Shown: positions 7,801 to 17,170 of the stretch, piece after piece | Layout: each line of letters opens with the position of its first letter | Numbering within the stretch: the stretch's first letter is position 1 | NCBI RefSeq assembly: GCF_015477355.1 | Contig: NZ_JADLRJ010000001.1 | Location: 434,001 to 498,000 of the forward strand | Source of the DNA: Nocardia blacklockiae | Lineage (GTDB): Bacteria; Actinomycetota; Actinomycetes; Mycobacteriales; Mycobacteriaceae | DNA length: 64,000 bases | Direction: 5' to 3' | Notes under the pieces: generated by a model | Databases searched by the model: none | Seen by the model: the letters and a program-made list of their open reading frames with translations, nothing else | What the model was told of the DNA's origin: nothing | Translations under genes and position numbers: made by a program

Positions 7801-9597
7801 TCAGGCCGTCTGCACCCGCAGGTGACAGACCACGGTGTCGGGGAGCCGGCGCAGGCGGCGTTCGAGTTCGTCGCTGCGGTGGCTGGGCAGCACGCGGTCC
7901 CAGCCCGCGGGCGGATCGACCTCCGCGATCAGCACCACCTTGCGGCGGCCGGCGAAGTTGTCGCGCACGAAACGGGCGACCGGGTCGCCGACCGAGCCGG
8001 TGCCGGCGTCGATGACCTCGAGCGGCACGTCCGGATGCCAGGCCGCCCACGCCGCGGTGAAGGCGGCCGTGTCCTCCCCGGGCAGGCACACGTGCACCGC
8101 GACCACGTCCCGGCCCAGTGACAGCGCCGTCGACAGCGCCTCGCGGCTGAGTTCGCACACCTGCGACACCGGCACCACGATCACCGCGTCGGTCGCCCGG
8201 GGCGGGGCGGGCGTGCGGCCGGGGCCGCGGCTGTCGTCGATGCGGCGGTAGGTGGTGCGGACGCGCTCCATGGCGAACACCAGCAGCGGCAGCACCAGCA
8301 CGATCAGCCACGCGCCCGCGGTGAACTTCATCGCGGTGGTGACGAGTGCGGCGAGACCGGTCAGCAGCGCGCCGAAACCGTTGAGCGCCAACCGCCGGCC
8401 GCCGGACCCCTGGCGCCGCCAGTGCACCACCATCCCGGCCTGGGCGAGGGTGAAGCCGACGAACACCCCGATCGCGAACAGCGGCACCAGCGCGTTCATG
8501 TCACCCGCGGACGCGACCAGCAGCACGCCCGCCGACCCGCCCAGGGTGAGGACGCCGTAGCGGTACACCAGCCGCGGCGTCGCGACGGCGAAGCGGTGCG
8601 GCAGGCAGTCGTCCTCGGCGAGGATCTTGGTCAGGGTCGGCAGCCCGCCGTAGGAGGTGTTGGCGGCCAGCGCCAGCAGCGCCACCGTCGCGAATTGCAC
8701 GACGTAGTAACCGATTCCGTGGCCGAGGGCGGCCTCGGTCAGCTGCGAGAGCACCGTCGCGCCCGCGTCCGGGTGGATGCGGAATTTGCCGATCAGCGCG
8801 GCCAGCCCGAGCAGCATCACACCCAGCAGCACGCCCAGCGCCACCTCGGCGCGCTGCGCCCGGCGCACCCGCGGCGGCTCGAAGCTCGGCACCGCGTTCG
8901 CGATCGCCTCCACGCCGGTCAGCGCCGCGCAACCGCTGGAGAAGGCCTTGAGCAGCAACAGGATTCCCACCGTGCGGGCATCGGCGGTGACGGCGGGCGC
9001 GGTCGCGGCCACCGCCGGAGCAGCACGCAGCAGCCCGGCCGCGATCACGGTGAGAATGCCCGCCACAAACACCGCCGTCGGCACCATGAACGCCCGGGCG
9101 CTCTCGCGGATCCCGGCGAGGTTCAGCGCGGTCACACCCGCCAGCACGGCCAGGCACAGCCACACCGTGTACGGCCGCAGCGCCGGGAAGGCGGAGGTGA
9201 GCGCGGCCGTGCCCGCGGCGATCGACACCGCCACATTGAGCACGTAGTCCACGATCAGCGACGCGGCGGCGACCAGGCCGGTGCGGCGGCCCAGATGCCG
9301 CCGCGCCACCGCGTAGGCGCCGCCGCCGTCCGGGAACGCGGCGATCACCTGGCGGTAGGAGGCGATCAGCACCGCGAGCAGCGCCACGATCGCCAGCGTC
9401 ACCGGCAGCGTCAGGCCCAGCCCGGCGCTGCCCGCGGCGGCCAGCACCAGCACGACGGCCTCGGGGCCGTAGGACACCGACGCCATCGCGTCGAGGGACA
9501 ACCCGGCCAGGCCGGTGGGCACGGTGAGCCCGCGCGGGCGGGCCGCGGGACGGACGGCCGCGGGCGCGGGCTCGGGTTTCGGCAGTACTTCGGTCAC
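7801..9597 (-). CDS. KimA-like APC-superfamily transporter with C-terminal USP-like domain
   Basis: 598 residues, about the length of Bacillus KimA (a high-affinity K+/H+ symporter). Residues 25-455 form about twelve membrane helices, with [60 protein letters not shown] and [26 protein letters not shown], all highly similar to KimA blocks. The last ~150 residues form a cytoplasmic universal-stress-like domain ([20 protein letters not shown]). The GTG at 9597 starts the KimA-like reading. Potassium uptake is inferred from family; an amino-acid permease is the alternative. A structured leader precedes it. Confidence 0.75.
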   Translation of the reverse strand: MTEVLPKPEPAPAAVRPAARPRGLTVPTGLAGLSLDAMASVSYGPEAVVLVLAAAGSAGLGLTLPVTLAIVALLAVLIASYRQVIAAFPDGGGAYAVARRHLGRRTGLVAAASLIVDYVLNVAVSIAAGTAALTSAFPALRPYTVWLCLAVLAGVTALNLAGIRESARAFMVPTAVFVAGILTVIAAGLLRAAPAVAATAPAVTADARTVGILLLLKAFSSGCAALTGVEAIANAVPSFEPPRVRRAQRAEVALGVLLGVMLLGLAALIGKFRIHPDAGATVLSQLTEAALGHGIGYYVVQFATVALLALAANTSYGGLPTLTKILAEDDCLPHRFAVATPRLVYRYGVLTLGGSAGVLLVASAGDMNALVPLFAIGVFVGFTLAQAGMVVHWRRQGSGGRRLALNGFGALLTGLAALVTTAMKFTAGAWLIVLVLPLLVFAMERVRTTYRRIDDSRGPGRTPAPPRATDAVIVVPVSQVCELSREALSTALSLGRDVVAVHVCLPGEDTAAFTAAWAAWHPDVPLEVIDAGTGSVGDPVARFVRDNFAGRRKVVLIAEVDPPAGWDRVLPSHRSDELERRLRRLPDTVVCHLRVQTA

Positions 9598-9618
9598 AGC
9601 CGCGAGTGTTCCCCCGTC

Positions 9619-9649
9619 CCGGTCGCACGACCGGTTTCCTTGCGGAACC
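9619..9649 (-). promoter_or_regulatory. Structured leader upstream of the KimA-like gene
   Basis: On the minus strand two hairpins share bases. GGTTCC-GCAA-GGAAACC (9633-9649) has a tetraloop and one bulge; CCGGTCG-TG-CGACCGG (9619-9634) is a perfect 7-pair stem. They cannot both form fully, and a GGGACGGGGGAAC run follows before the GTG. KimA genes in Bacillus are under a c-di-AMP riboswitch, but I could not fit this short leader to that motif. A switch is inference only. Confidence 0.35.
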
Positions 9650-9726
9650 TTGACGCCCGGGTGCGCGGCGTCACCCGCGTCGCGGGCGCGAACAGGCACG
9701 ACGCCGCCGGCTCGTATGCTCGACTC

Positions 9727-10344
9727 GTGAAACCGACCATTGGTGTACTGGCATTGCAGGGCGATGTGCGCGAGCACTTCCACGCGCTGGCGGCCTGTGG
9801 CGCCGAGCCGGTGAGCGTGCGGCGCGAGGCGGAGCTGGCCGCGGTGGACGGCCTGGTGCTGCCGGGCGGCGAATCCACCGCCATCAGCAAGCTGCTCGAG
9901 GTGTTCGGGCTGCTCGAACCGCTGCGGCAGCGGCTGCGCGAGGGCATGCCCGCGTTCGGGTCCTGCGCGGGCATGATCCTGCTGGCCGGTGAGGTGCTCG
10001 ACACCCGGCCCGACGCGCAGTCCCTGTCCGGCATCGATATGACGGTGCGGCGCAACGCTTTCGGCCGCCAGGTCGACTCCTTCGAGACCGACCTCGATTT
10101 CGCCGGGCTCGACGACGGCCCGGTGCGCGCGGTGTTCATCCGGGCCCCGTGGGTGGAGCGGGCCGGCGACGGCGTCGAGGTGCTGGCCCGGGTGCCGTCC
10201 GGCCCGGCGGCCGGGCGGATCGTCGCGGTGCGCCAGGGTGGCGTGCTGGCCACCTCCTTCCATCCCGAGGTGACCGGCGACCTGCGGGTGCACCGCCTGT
10301 TCGTGGACTCCGTGCGCGAGCGCGCGGCCGTGCGGCCCGCCTGA
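9727..10344 (+). CDS. pdxT: Pyridoxal 5'-phosphate synthase glutaminase subunit PdxT
   Basis: 205 residues, the usual length. PdxT hydrolyses glutamine and channels ammonia to PdxS for vitamin B6 synthesis. Visible: [13 protein letters not shown] at the N-terminus, PGGEST (residues 46-51), the nucleophile C80 in [12 protein letters not shown], and the His-Glu pair in SFHPEV. The GTG at 9727 gives the standard N-terminus. No pdxS is present in the window, although in M. tuberculosis the genes lie near each other. yebC follows after about 100 bases. Confidence 0.97.
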   Translation: MKPTIGVLALQGDVREHFHALAACGAEPVSVRREAELAAVDGLVLPGGESTAISKLLEVFGLLEPLRQRLREGMPAFGSCAGMILLAGEVLDTRPDAQSLSGIDMTVRRNAFGRQVDSFETDLDFAGLDDGPVRAVFIRAPWVERAGDGVEVLARVPSGPAAGRIVAVRQGGVLATSFHPEVTGDLRVHRLFVDSVRERAAVRPA

Positions 10345-10392
10345 CCGCGCGCTCCGGCGCATCCGCCCGGCGGCGGCCGACGGGCCGGGCAG

Positions 10393-10398
10393 TAGACT
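10393..10398 (+). promoter_or_regulatory. Candidate -10 element (TAGACT) for yebC
   Basis: TAGACT is a good actinobacterial sigma-A -10 hexamer, 53 bases before the yebC start. It is embedded in an inverted repeat GTAGAC-N10-GTCTAC (10392-10413). No convincing -35 element is seen. Confidence 0.4.
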
Positions 10399-10450
10399 GG
10401 GCAAGTTGTCTACCGGAATCCGAGCACACCGACCTTGAAGGAAGTAGGGA

Positions 10451-11203
10451 ATGAGCGGCCACTCCAAATGGGCCACCACCAAGCACAAGAAAGCCGCCCT
10501 CGACGCCAAACGGGGCAAGCTGTTCGCGAAGCTGATCAAGAACATCGAGGTGGCGGCCCGGACCGGTGGTGGTGACCCGGACGGCAACCCGACGCTGTAC
10601 GACGCTATCCAGAAGGCGCGCAAGAACTCCGTGCCGCTGGACAACATCGAGCGGGCGCGCAAGCGCGGCGGCGGTGAAGAGGCCGGCGGCGCGGAGTGGC
10701 AGACCATCATGTACGAGGGCTACGGCCCCAACGGTGTCGCGGTGCTCGTCGAATGCCTCACCGACAACCGCAACCGCGCCGCGGGCGAGGTGCGGGTCGC
10801 GATGACGCGCAACGGCGGCAACATGGCCGACCCGGGTTCGGTGTCGTACCTGTTCAGCCGCAAGGGGATCGTCACGCTCGAGAAGAATGGCCTGTCCGAG
10901 GACGACGTGCTGCTCGCGGTGCTCGACGCTGGCGCCGAGGAGGTCAACGACCTCGGCGAGTCCTTCGAGATCATCAGCGAGCCCGGCGATCTGGTGGCGG
11001 TGCGCACCGCGCTGCAGCAGGCCGGCATCGACTACGACTCGGCGGAGTCGGGCTTCGCGCCCTCCACCACGGTCCCGGTCGACGCCGACGGCGCGCGCAA
11101 GGTCTTCAAGCTCGTCGACGCCCTCGAGGACAGCGACGACGTCCAGAACGTGTTCACCAACGTCGACGTCTCCGACGAGGTCCTCGCCGAACTCGACGCC
11201 TGA
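10451..11203 (+). CDS. YebC/PmpR family protein
   Basis: 250 residues, three-domain YebC family, starting with the hallmark [25 protein letters not shown]. Also seen are the [25 protein letters not shown] block and the [28 protein letters not shown] block. The family includes transcription regulators and, in recent work, factors that help ribosomes through proline-rich stretches. It follows pdxT as in M. tuberculosis (Rv2604c-Rv2603c order). A GGAAGTAGGGA binding site precedes ATG 10451. Confidence 0.97.
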   Translation: MSGHSKWATTKHKKAALDAKRGKLFAKLIKNIEVAARTGGGDPDGNPTLYDAIQKARKNSVPLDNIERARKRGGGEEAGGAEWQTIMYEGYGPNGVAVLVECLTDNRNRAAGEVRVAMTRNGGNMADPGSVSYLFSRKGIVTLEKNGLSEDDVLLAVLDAGAEEVNDLGESFEIISEPGDLVAVRTALQQAGIDYDSAESGFAPSTTVPVDADGARKVFKLVDALEDSDDVQNVFTNVDVSDEVLAELDA

Positions 11204-11212
11204 GTTCCGCGC

Positions 11213-11251
11213 CCGCAGGCCGCCTGCCCCGCCCGGGGCGGCGGCCTGCGG
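11213..11251. terminator. Bidirectional hairpin between yebC and the GntR gene
   Basis: Perfect 12-base arms CCGCAGGCCGCC (11213-11224) and GGCGGCCTGCGG (11240-11251) enclose a second small stem (GCCCC/GGGGC). The hairpin fills the gap between two convergent genes. There is no U tract, as is common in actinobacteria. Confidence 0.75.
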
Positions 11252-11255
11252 CGTG

Positions 11256-11945
11256 TCAGCGGGTGGCGCTGACCTCGCGGACCTCCCGCAGATGCTGCTC
11301 CATGGCGGCCGCGGCCCCGGGCCCGTCGTGGCGCGCGACCGCGTCGTAGACCAGCCGGTGCCCGTCGATGGAGACGCGGCGGCCCAGCCGGGTGCGGTGG
11401 GAGAGGGCGCGGGTGCGTTCGGTCCACTCCGTGGTCTTCGTGCACAGCGTCACCAGCAGCGGATTCTGGGCAGCGTGCGCGAGCAGGGTGTGGAACTCGA
11501 TGTCGAGCCGCATGGACTCGCCGGGGGACAGGGTGTCGTCGGAGCGGTCGAGAACCCGGTGCAGCGACAGCAGATTCGACTCCACCGCGCGCACCGCGGC
11601 CAGTTGGGCTATGCGCGGTTCGACCAGATCGCGGAGTTCGGTGGCGTAACCGAGTTCGATATCGGGATCGGCCAGGCTGTCGTGCAGTTCCGCCGCGCCG
11701 CGGGAGATGTCGGCGACCGTGCTGCCGCGCCCCTGCCGCCGCTCGACGAGTTTCTTCGACTCCAGTTCGAACATGGCCTGCCGCAACGACGATCGGGACA
11801 CGTTCATGCGCGCGGCCAGCTCCCGCTCCGGCGGCAGCCGGTCGCCCGCGCGCAGCTCGCCGGTGACGATCAACCGTTCCAGATGGGCCGCCACCTCCGC
11901 GCTGACGCTGTGCGCGCGGCGCAGCGGCGGTATCGATGCGGTCAT
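11256..11945 (-). CDS. GntR/FadR-subfamily transcriptional regulator
   Basis: 229 residues. The N-terminal winged helix contains GELRAGDRLPPERELAARMNVSRSSLRQAMFELESKKLVERRQGRGSTV, a textbook GntR domain. The C-terminal FCD domain carries the metal/ligand-binding Asp and His residues (RLDIEFHTLLAHAAQN, AMEQHLREV). It is divergent from the formamidase gene. Two palindromes of the FadR-subfamily type (TGGTC-N-GACCA) lie in the shared promoter region, so it most likely represses itself and the nitrogen-scavenging operon until an amide or acid ligand binds. Confidence 0.92.
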   Translation of the reverse strand: MTASIPPLRRAHSVSAEVAAHLERLIVTGELRAGDRLPPERELAARMNVSRSSLRQAMFELESKKLVERRQGRGSTVADISRGAAELHDSLADPDIELGYATELRDLVEPRIAQLAAVRAVESNLLSLHRVLDRSDDTLSPGESMRLDIEFHTLLAHAAQNPLLVTLCTKTTEWTERTRALSHRTRLGRRVSIDGHRLVYDAVARHDGPGAAAAMEQHLREVREVSATR

Positions 11946-11972
11946 CCCGCCCCCTGTACTTCGTCGCTCTTG

Positions 11973-11983
11973 TGGTCGGACCA
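11973..11983. promoter_or_regulatory. GntR/FadR operator, regulator-proximal site
   Basis: TGGTCGGACCA has TGGTC/GACCA half sites, matching the FadR-subfamily pattern TNGTNNNACNA. It lies 28 bases before the regulator's start, suggesting autorepression. A partial third copy (TGGTCCGCCA) is at 12018-12027. Confidence 0.7.
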
Positions 11984-12094
11984 ATCGTAGACCAGGACTC
12001 GGATTCGGTCGCGCGGCTGGTCCGCCAAGGTATTTCGCGGCGGTAAATCGCTGATTACGTTCCCTCGCTCGCATCGCGCCGGGCGCTGCGGGCT

Positions 12095-12124
12095 CTTATC
12101 GTCGGTCGATAAGTGGTCCGACCA
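12095..12124. promoter_or_regulatory. Operator region of the formamidase operon
   Basis: Two adjacent elements abut. One is an inverted repeat CTTATCG-TCGGT-CGATAAG (12095-12113). The other is the palindrome TGGTCCGACCA (12114-12124), the same site type as upstream of the GntR gene. The formamidase start is 29 bases further on. The second element is the likely GntR site; the first may bind another factor. Confidence 0.65.
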
Positions 12125-12152
12125 ATATGGGCCACGGACGGAAGGGGCGCAG

Positions 12153-13298
12153 GTGACAGCGATGGTCGAGGAACGTCCGGCGGCATTTCCGGTGCTGCAG
12201 TCGGGCGAGGGCGTCGACCGCGGCGCGGTGTACGTGCCCGCCGACCCGGGGCGCGTGCTGTGGGGCCGATTGCCGTGTGCCGCCGACATTCCGGTGGCGA
12301 CGGTGGCGCCGGGGACGACCGTGCTGGTCGACACCGTCAGCCACGAGGGCATCCTCGCGGACCAGGGCTCGGATCCGGTGGCCTACTTCGGGCGGCACGG
12401 GGTGGCGCGCGACCAGGTGCTGGGCGACGCCGTCGAGGTGACCGCGACGCGCCGCCGCGAGCGCGGCGCGGGCCCGCACATCGTGACCGGGCCGATCGCC
12501 GTCGCGGGCGCGCGGCCGGGCGACCTGCTCGCCGTGCGGATCGACGACCTGGTGATGCGCGCGCCGTACGGGGTGATCTCGACGCGGCACGGCCGCGGCG
12601 TGCTGGCCGGTCGCCCCGGCTTCGACGGGGACTACGGCCAGTTCTGCACGGTGCGCGAACGGGACGGACAGTGGTTCGGGGACATGCCGATCCGCGCCGA
12701 CGAGGCCCGCCGGGCGCGGTTTCCGCTGTCGCCGTTCCTCGGGCTGATGGGCGTCGCCACCGCCACCGACCGCCGCGCGGACTCGGTGCCGCCCGGTCCG
12801 CACGGCGGCAACCTCGATATCCGGCTGCTCACTCCCGGCGCGACTCTCTTTCTGCCGGTGCAGGTTCCGGAGGCCCTGTTCTACGTGGGCGACCCGCACT
12901 ACGCCCAGGGCGACGGGGAGGTGGCGCTCACCGCGTTCGAGGCGCCGCTGCGCGCGACGCTCACCCTGGACGTCGTCCCGGCGGAGCAGGTGCGCGACGG
13001 TCTGCGCGGCGAGGTGGGCCCGTTCGCCGCCGGGCACGGGTTCGTCGTGCCGACCGGGCTGGACGCCGACCTGGACGTGGCGCTCGCGCACTGCGTGCGC
13101 CACGCGGTCGAACTGGTCGTCGCGCTGTTCGACGCCGAGCCGCGGCAGGCGTATCTGTACCTCAGCGCCGCAACGGATTTCACCGTTTCGCAGGCGGTGG
13201 ACCGGGTGCGCGGCGTGCACGGCGCGGTGCGCGTCGCCGACTTCGGGGCGGCGGCGCGCGGCGAGTTCGCCCGCCGCGTGCTGGAGCGAGCCCGATGA
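12153..13298 (+). CDS. Acetamidase/formamidase family protein
   Basis: 381 residues, FmdA_AmdA family, which hydrolyses formamide or acetamide to ammonia and the acid. Seen blocks: VDTVSHEGILADQG near residue 65, HIVTGPIAVAGARPGDLLAVRID, the PFLGLMGVA block, the HGGNLDIRLLTPGATLFLPVQVPEALFYVGDPHYAQGDGEV catalytic core, and YLYLSAATDFTVSQAV near the C-terminus. The GTG at 12153 is preceded by GAAGGGGCGCAGG. It is first in an operon with an amidase (ATGA overlap) and ABC importers, so it is likely the step that releases ammonia for assimilation. Confidence 0.9.
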   Translation: MTAMVEERPAAFPVLQSGEGVDRGAVYVPADPGRVLWGRLPCAADIPVATVAPGTTVLVDTVSHEGILADQGSDPVAYFGRHGVARDQVLGDAVEVTATRRRERGAGPHIVTGPIAVAGARPGDLLAVRIDDLVMRAPYGVISTRHGRGVLAGRPGFDGDYGQFCTVRERDGQWFGDMPIRADEARRARFPLSPFLGLMGVATATDRRADSVPPGPHGGNLDIRLLTPGATLFLPVQVPEALFYVGDPHYAQGDGEVALTAFEAPLRATLTLDVVPAEQVRDGLRGEVGPFAAGHGFVVPTGLDADLDVALAHCVRHAVELVVALFDAEPRQAYLYLSAATDFTVSQAVDRVRGVHGAVRVADFGAAARGEFARRVLERAR

Positions 13299-14467
13299 CC
13301 CCCGCCGATCCCGCGGTCTGGCGGGCCCGGGGCGCGCCGCTGGTCCCCGCGCTCGGCAGCGGGCCGCTGACCGGCCACACCGTCGCGGTGAAGGATCTGT
13401 TCGCGGTGGCCGGATTCGCCGTCGGGGCCGGGGTGCGGGCCTATCCCGCGAGCCGCGCGCCGGAGACCCGGCACGCCGCGGCGGTCGCGGCGCTGCTGGC
13501 CGCGGGCGCGGAGGTCACCGGCATCGCGCAGACCGACGAATTCGCCTACAGCATCACCGGCGGCAACGGCCGCTACGGCATGCCGGTCAATCCCCTTGCG
13601 CCCGATCGGGTTCCGGGTGGTTCCTCGAGCGGGCCCGCGGTCGCGGTGGCCCGCGGCGAGGTGACGATCGGGCTCGGCACCGATACCGCGGGCTCGATCC
13701 GGGTACCCGCCGCGTACCAGGGGCTGTGGGGCATCCGCACCACCCACGGGCGCGTCGACACCGCCGGGCTACTGCCGCTGGCCCCCTCCTTCGACACCGT
13801 CGGGTGGCTCGCCCGCGACGCGGACACGTTGGCGGCCGTAGCGGAACACCTGCTGCCCAAAGGAGTTTCGGACAGCGCGCGGCTCGTGGTCGATCCCGAC
13901 GTGTGCGCGGTGGCCGACGCCGACACGGCCGCGGCCATCCTCGCCGCCGCCGCTGCGCTCGACGCCGAACCGCTGTCCCTGCACGCCGATCCGGGCGCCT
14001 GGTACGACGCCTTCCGCACCGTGCAGGCCGCGGAGGCGTGGGCGAGCCACGGCCCCTGGATCACCGCTCACCCGGACGCCCTCGACACCGAGGTCGCGGA
14101 GCGATTCGCCTACGCCGCCACGGTGACTCGCACCGCGGCCGACGCGGCCCGGCGCGTGCTCGCCGACGCGGCCGCGCGGCTGCGGGACCGCCTGGCGGGC
14201 CGAAACCTGGTGCTGCCCACCGTCGCCGCGCCGCCCCCGCCGCGCACGGTCGCGGTGCCCGGCCGCGAACTCGCGCGGGCGCGCACCCTGCGGCTGACCT
14301 GCCTGGCCTCGCTCGCCGGTCTGCCCGCCGTCACCCTGCCGCTGTCGCGCGCCGGCGGGACGCCCCTCGGACTCTGTCTGGTGGGGGCGCCGGACACCGA
14401 CCGCTCCCTGATCCGCCTGGCGAGCAGCAGCGCCGCTGCCCTGGCCGAGGCGTCCGCCGTCCCGTAA
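13295..14467 (+). CDS. Amidase-signature family hydrolase
   Basis: 390 residues, amidase signature family, at the short end of the usual range. The Ser-cisSer-Lys triad is visible: K33 in VAVKDLFAV, the cis-serine in GGSSSG (residues 108-113), and the nucleophile S134 in GTDTAGSIRVPA. It cleaves a carboxamide to acid and ammonia. The best-known short relatives include AtzF-like allophanate hydrolases and indoleacetamide hydrolases, but the substrate is not determined. It overlaps the formamidase by four bases and is followed after 9 bases by an ABC binding protein. Confidence 0.9.
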   Translation: MTPADPAVWRARGAPLVPALGSGPLTGHTVAVKDLFAVAGFAVGAGVRAYPASRAPETRHAAAVAALLAAGAEVTGIAQTDEFAYSITGGNGRYGMPVNPLAPDRVPGGSSSGPAVAVARGEVTIGLGTDTAGSIRVPAAYQGLWGIRTTHGRVDTAGLLPLAPSFDTVGWLARDADTLAAVAEHLLPKGVSDSARLVVDPDVCAVADADTAAAILAAAAALDAEPLSLHADPGAWYDAFRTVQAAEAWASHGPWITAHPDALDTEVAERFAYAATVTRTAADAARRVLADAAARLRDRLAGRNLVLPTVAAPPPPRTVAVPGRELARARTLRLTCLASLAGLPAVTLPLSRAGGTPLGLCLVGAPDTDRSLIRLASSSAAALAEASAVP

Positions 14468-14476
14468 GGAACCGTC

Positions 14477-15445
14477 ATGAAACGCCCACTCCGCGCCGTG
14501 CTCGCGGCCTGCGTCGCCGTCGTGTCGCTGGCCGGGCTCACCGCCTGCCTCGCCACCCCCGACAGCGCCGGCGGCGACCCGCACGCACTGCGCATCGGCA
14601 CCCTGCGCGGCCAGCCGCACCTGTACGCACCGTATTTCATGCAGCGCTTCGCCCCGGCCGGGACCAGCTACGAGATCGTGCTGTTCGACAACTCGCCGGA
14701 CATCAAGAACGCGCTCGCCGCGGGCGCGGTCGACTTCGGCGTGCTGGGCGCGCCGGCGATGCTGGCGGGCGCCGCCGCCGGGCAGGACGTGCGCATCGTC
14801 GCCTCGGCCGCGAACGGCGGCTCCGGATTCGTCGGCCGCCCCGAGCTCACCACCCCGGAATCGCTGCGCGGCAAGAAGATCGGCTACCCGGCCGGTTCGT
14901 CCCAGGAGATCCTGCTGAAGCTGACGCTGCGGGCCCACGGACTCGACCCGGCGACCGACGTGCAGCTGGTCAACCTCGCCTACTCGGACATGGTGAACGC
15001 CTACCGGACCGGGCGGATCGACGCCTTCCTCGGCGCCGAGACCGGCGTCTCGCTCGCGCTGAAAGCCGGTGCGCGGCAACTGCTCTCGCCGTACGACACC
15101 GCGATCGGCGGCGTCAACATCGTGCTCGGCACCAGCGGCAGGATGCTCACCGGCGACCGCGAGCGGGCGCAGCGCACCGTGCGCAGCTTCGTGCAGGCCG
15201 TCGAACTGATGCGCGCCGACCACGCGGCCTGGGCGCGGGGTCTGACCGACACCTTCGGCGTCGATCCCGCCGTCGCCGCCCTCTCGATCGAGAACGTCAC
15301 GCCGCGCTGGGAATTGGACGAGGAGTACCGGCGGCAGGTGGCGGCGCTGGCCGCGCAGATGGTCGCCTTCGACCAGCTGTCCGGTGCCTCCGACACGGCC
15401 GCGGTGTTCGATACCGGCCTGGTGGCGACGGCGGGTGCGCGATGA
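14477..15445 (+). CDS. ABC importer substrate-binding lipoprotein, NitT/TauT type (module A)
   Basis: 322 residues, NMT1/SsuA-like family. The signal peptide ends in a lipobox (GLTAC, lipidated Cys near residue 23). Then come LRIGTLRGQPHLYAPYF, YEIVLFDNSPDIKNALAAGAVDFGVLGAPAMLAGAAAGQ and LRGKKIGYPAGSSQEILLKLTLRAHGLD, a typical periplasmic-binding type II pattern for nitrate, sulfonate, taurine or pyrimidine ligands. It is first of the module A importer, followed by a permease (ATGA overlap) and an ATPase. The ligand is likely an amide- or ring-nitrogen compound, inferred from the neighbours. Confidence 0.9.
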   Translation: MKRPLRAVLAACVAVVSLAGLTACLATPDSAGGDPHALRIGTLRGQPHLYAPYFMQRFAPAGTSYEIVLFDNSPDIKNALAAGAVDFGVLGAPAMLAGAAAGQDVRIVASAANGGSGFVGRPELTTPESLRGKKIGYPAGSSQEILLKLTLRAHGLDPATDVQLVNLAYSDMVNAYRTGRIDAFLGAETGVSLALKAGARQLLSPYDTAIGGVNIVLGTSGRMLTGDRERAQRTVRSFVQAVELMRADHAAWARGLTDTFGVDPAVAALSIENVTPRWELDEEYRRQVAALAAQMVAFDQLSGASDTAAVFDTGLVATAGAR

Positions 15446-16350
15446 CCCGCACCGCCGCACCCGCCGACACCGAAAAGACCGCCGCCCCAGCGGTTCCGGT
15501 CACCGGTAGCGCCACGCGGCGGCTCCCGACGGACCGTTACCGGGAGCGCGCGGCGGCGGTCCTGTGGGCGCTGCCGGTCCCCGCGCTGCTGGTGCTGGCA
15601 TGGGACCGCGGCGTGCACGGCGGCTGGACGCTGCCGCTGGGCATCCAGATGCGTTACCTGCCCACGCCGTTCGACGTCGCCCGGCGGCTGGCGGACCTCG
15701 CCGCGGGCGGCCTGATCGACGACTCCTACAGCGGCACCCTGTGGTTGCACCTGTACGCCAGCACCGTGCGCGTGCTGCAAGGCTTCGCGCTCGCCGCCCT
15801 GCTCGCCATTCCGCTGGGCATCGTGATGGGGCGCTCGCGGCCGATCTACAAGATGATCGAGCCCACCGTCAATCTGATCCGGCCGATCCCGGTCACCGCG
15901 TGGGCGCCGCTGGCGCTGCTGATCATCGGCTTCGGGGACCGCTCGACGATCTTCCTGGTCTTCCTCGCCGCGGTGTTCGCGATCCTGCTCAACACCATCG
16001 CCGGCGTGCAGGCGGTGCCCCGGCGCCTGGTCGAGGCCGCGGCCATGCTGGGCACCCGTCCGGCGCAGACGCTGTACAAGGTGGTGCTGCCGGCCGCGGT
16101 GCCGGGCATCGTCGCCGGGCTGCGCATCGCCCTCGGACTGTCGTGGGTGATCCTCGTCGTCGGCGAAACCGTCGGCATCCGAGTCGGTCTGGGCGCGCTG
16201 ATCACCCAGGCGCGCGAGCAGTCCCGCACCGATCTCATCGTCGCGGTGATGATCGTCATCGGTCTGGCCGGGTTCCTCGCCGACCGTCTGCTCCTGCTGC
16301 TGATCCGGCTGTGCGCGCGGCGGCGTCCGCTGCTGCCCGAGACCACCTGA
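15442..16350 (+). CDS. ABC importer permease, NitT/TauT type (module A)
   Basis: 302 residues, BPD_transp_1 family with about six membrane segments. The first ~35 residues are a Thr/Ala/Arg-rich cytoplasmic tail. The EAA loop that contacts the ATPase is LVEAAAMLGTRPAQTLYKVVLPAAVPGIVAGLRIALG. Its start overlaps the binding-protein stop by four bases. It partners the ATPase at 16364. Confidence 0.93.
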   Translation: MTRTAAPADTEKTAAPAVPVTGSATRRLPTDRYRERAAAVLWALPVPALLVLAWDRGVHGGWTLPLGIQMRYLPTPFDVARRLADLAAGGLIDDSYSGTLWLHLYASTVRVLQGFALAALLAIPLGIVMGRSRPIYKMIEPTVNLIRPIPVTAWAPLALLIIGFGDRSTIFLVFLAAVFAILLNTIAGVQAVPRRLVEAAAMLGTRPAQTLYKVVLPAAVPGIVAGLRIALGLSWVILVVGETVGIRVGLGALITQAREQSRTDLIVAVMIVIGLAGFLADRLLLLLIRLCARRRPLLPETT

Positions 16351-16363
16351 GACAGGATTCGCG

Positions 16364-17170
16364 ATGAAGATCTACTCCACTCGGCGCCGCCCGCGGCTGC
16401 CCGCCCGCCTGCACCTCGAACGGCTCGGCAAGCGCTACCCCGGTGCCGCCGTACCCGCCGTCGCCGACGTCGACCTGGACATCGCCGCGGGCGAATTCGT
16501 CTGCGTCGTCGGCGCGAGCGGCTGCGGCAAGTCCACGCTACTGCGCATCCTCGCCGGATTCGAGGCCCCCACCGCGGGTTCGGCCACGGTCGGCGACGAG
16601 CCGATCGCGGGGCCGGGGCCCGACCGCGGCGTGGTGTTCCAGGACTACGGGCTGTTTCCGTGGCTCACCGTCGCCGAGAACATCGCCTACGGCCCGCGAC
16701 AGGCCCGGCGGCCGCGGGCCGAGATCCGGGAGACCACCGACCGCTGCCTGGACACCGTCGGCCTGACGCGGATGCGGAACGCCTTCCCGCACCAGCTCTC
16801 CGGCGGCATGCAGCAGCGCGTCGCCATCGCGCGGGTCCTGGCGAACCGGCCCGCCGTGCTGCTGATGGACGAACCGTTCGGCGCGCTGGACGCCCTGACC
16901 CGCTCGGCCATGCAGGCCGAACTCGCGCGGATCCACCGCGACACCGGCGTCACGGTCGTCTTCGTCACCCACAGCATCGACGAGGCGGTGTACCTGGCGG
17001 ACCGGGTGGTCGTGATGGCCGGCGGCGCGGCGCACGGCAACGCCGGGCACATCCGGCAGATCCTGGCTATCGACCTGCCGCCCGAAAGGGACGCCACCGC
17101 AGCGGATTTCAACGACTACAAGCGCCGCATCGACGCCCTGGTGCATCAGGGCAACGAGCGGGCGGCGTGA
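16364..17170 (+). CDS. ABC importer ATPase, NitT/TauT type (module A)
   Basis: 268 residues, SsuB/TauB-like. Walker A is GASGCGKST, the Q-loop GVVFQDYGLFPW, the signature LSGGM, Walker B VLLMDEPF, and the switch His lies in VTHSIDEA. It completes module A. Its 3' end overlaps the convergent amidohydrolase gene by 25 bases, so the two transcripts are antisense there. Confidence 0.95.
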   Translation: MKIYSTRRRPRLPARLHLERLGKRYPGAAVPAVADVDLDIAAGEFVCVVGASGCGKSTLLRILAGFEAPTAGSATVGDEPIAGPGPDRGVVFQDYGLFPWLTVAENIAYGPRQARRPRAEIRETTDRCLDTVGLTRMRNAFPHQLSGGMQQRVAIARVLANRPAVLLMDEPFGALDALTRSAMQAELARIHRDTGVTVVFVTHSIDEAVYLADRVVVMAGGAAHGNAGHIRQILAIDLPPERDATAADFNDYKRRIDALVHQGNERAA

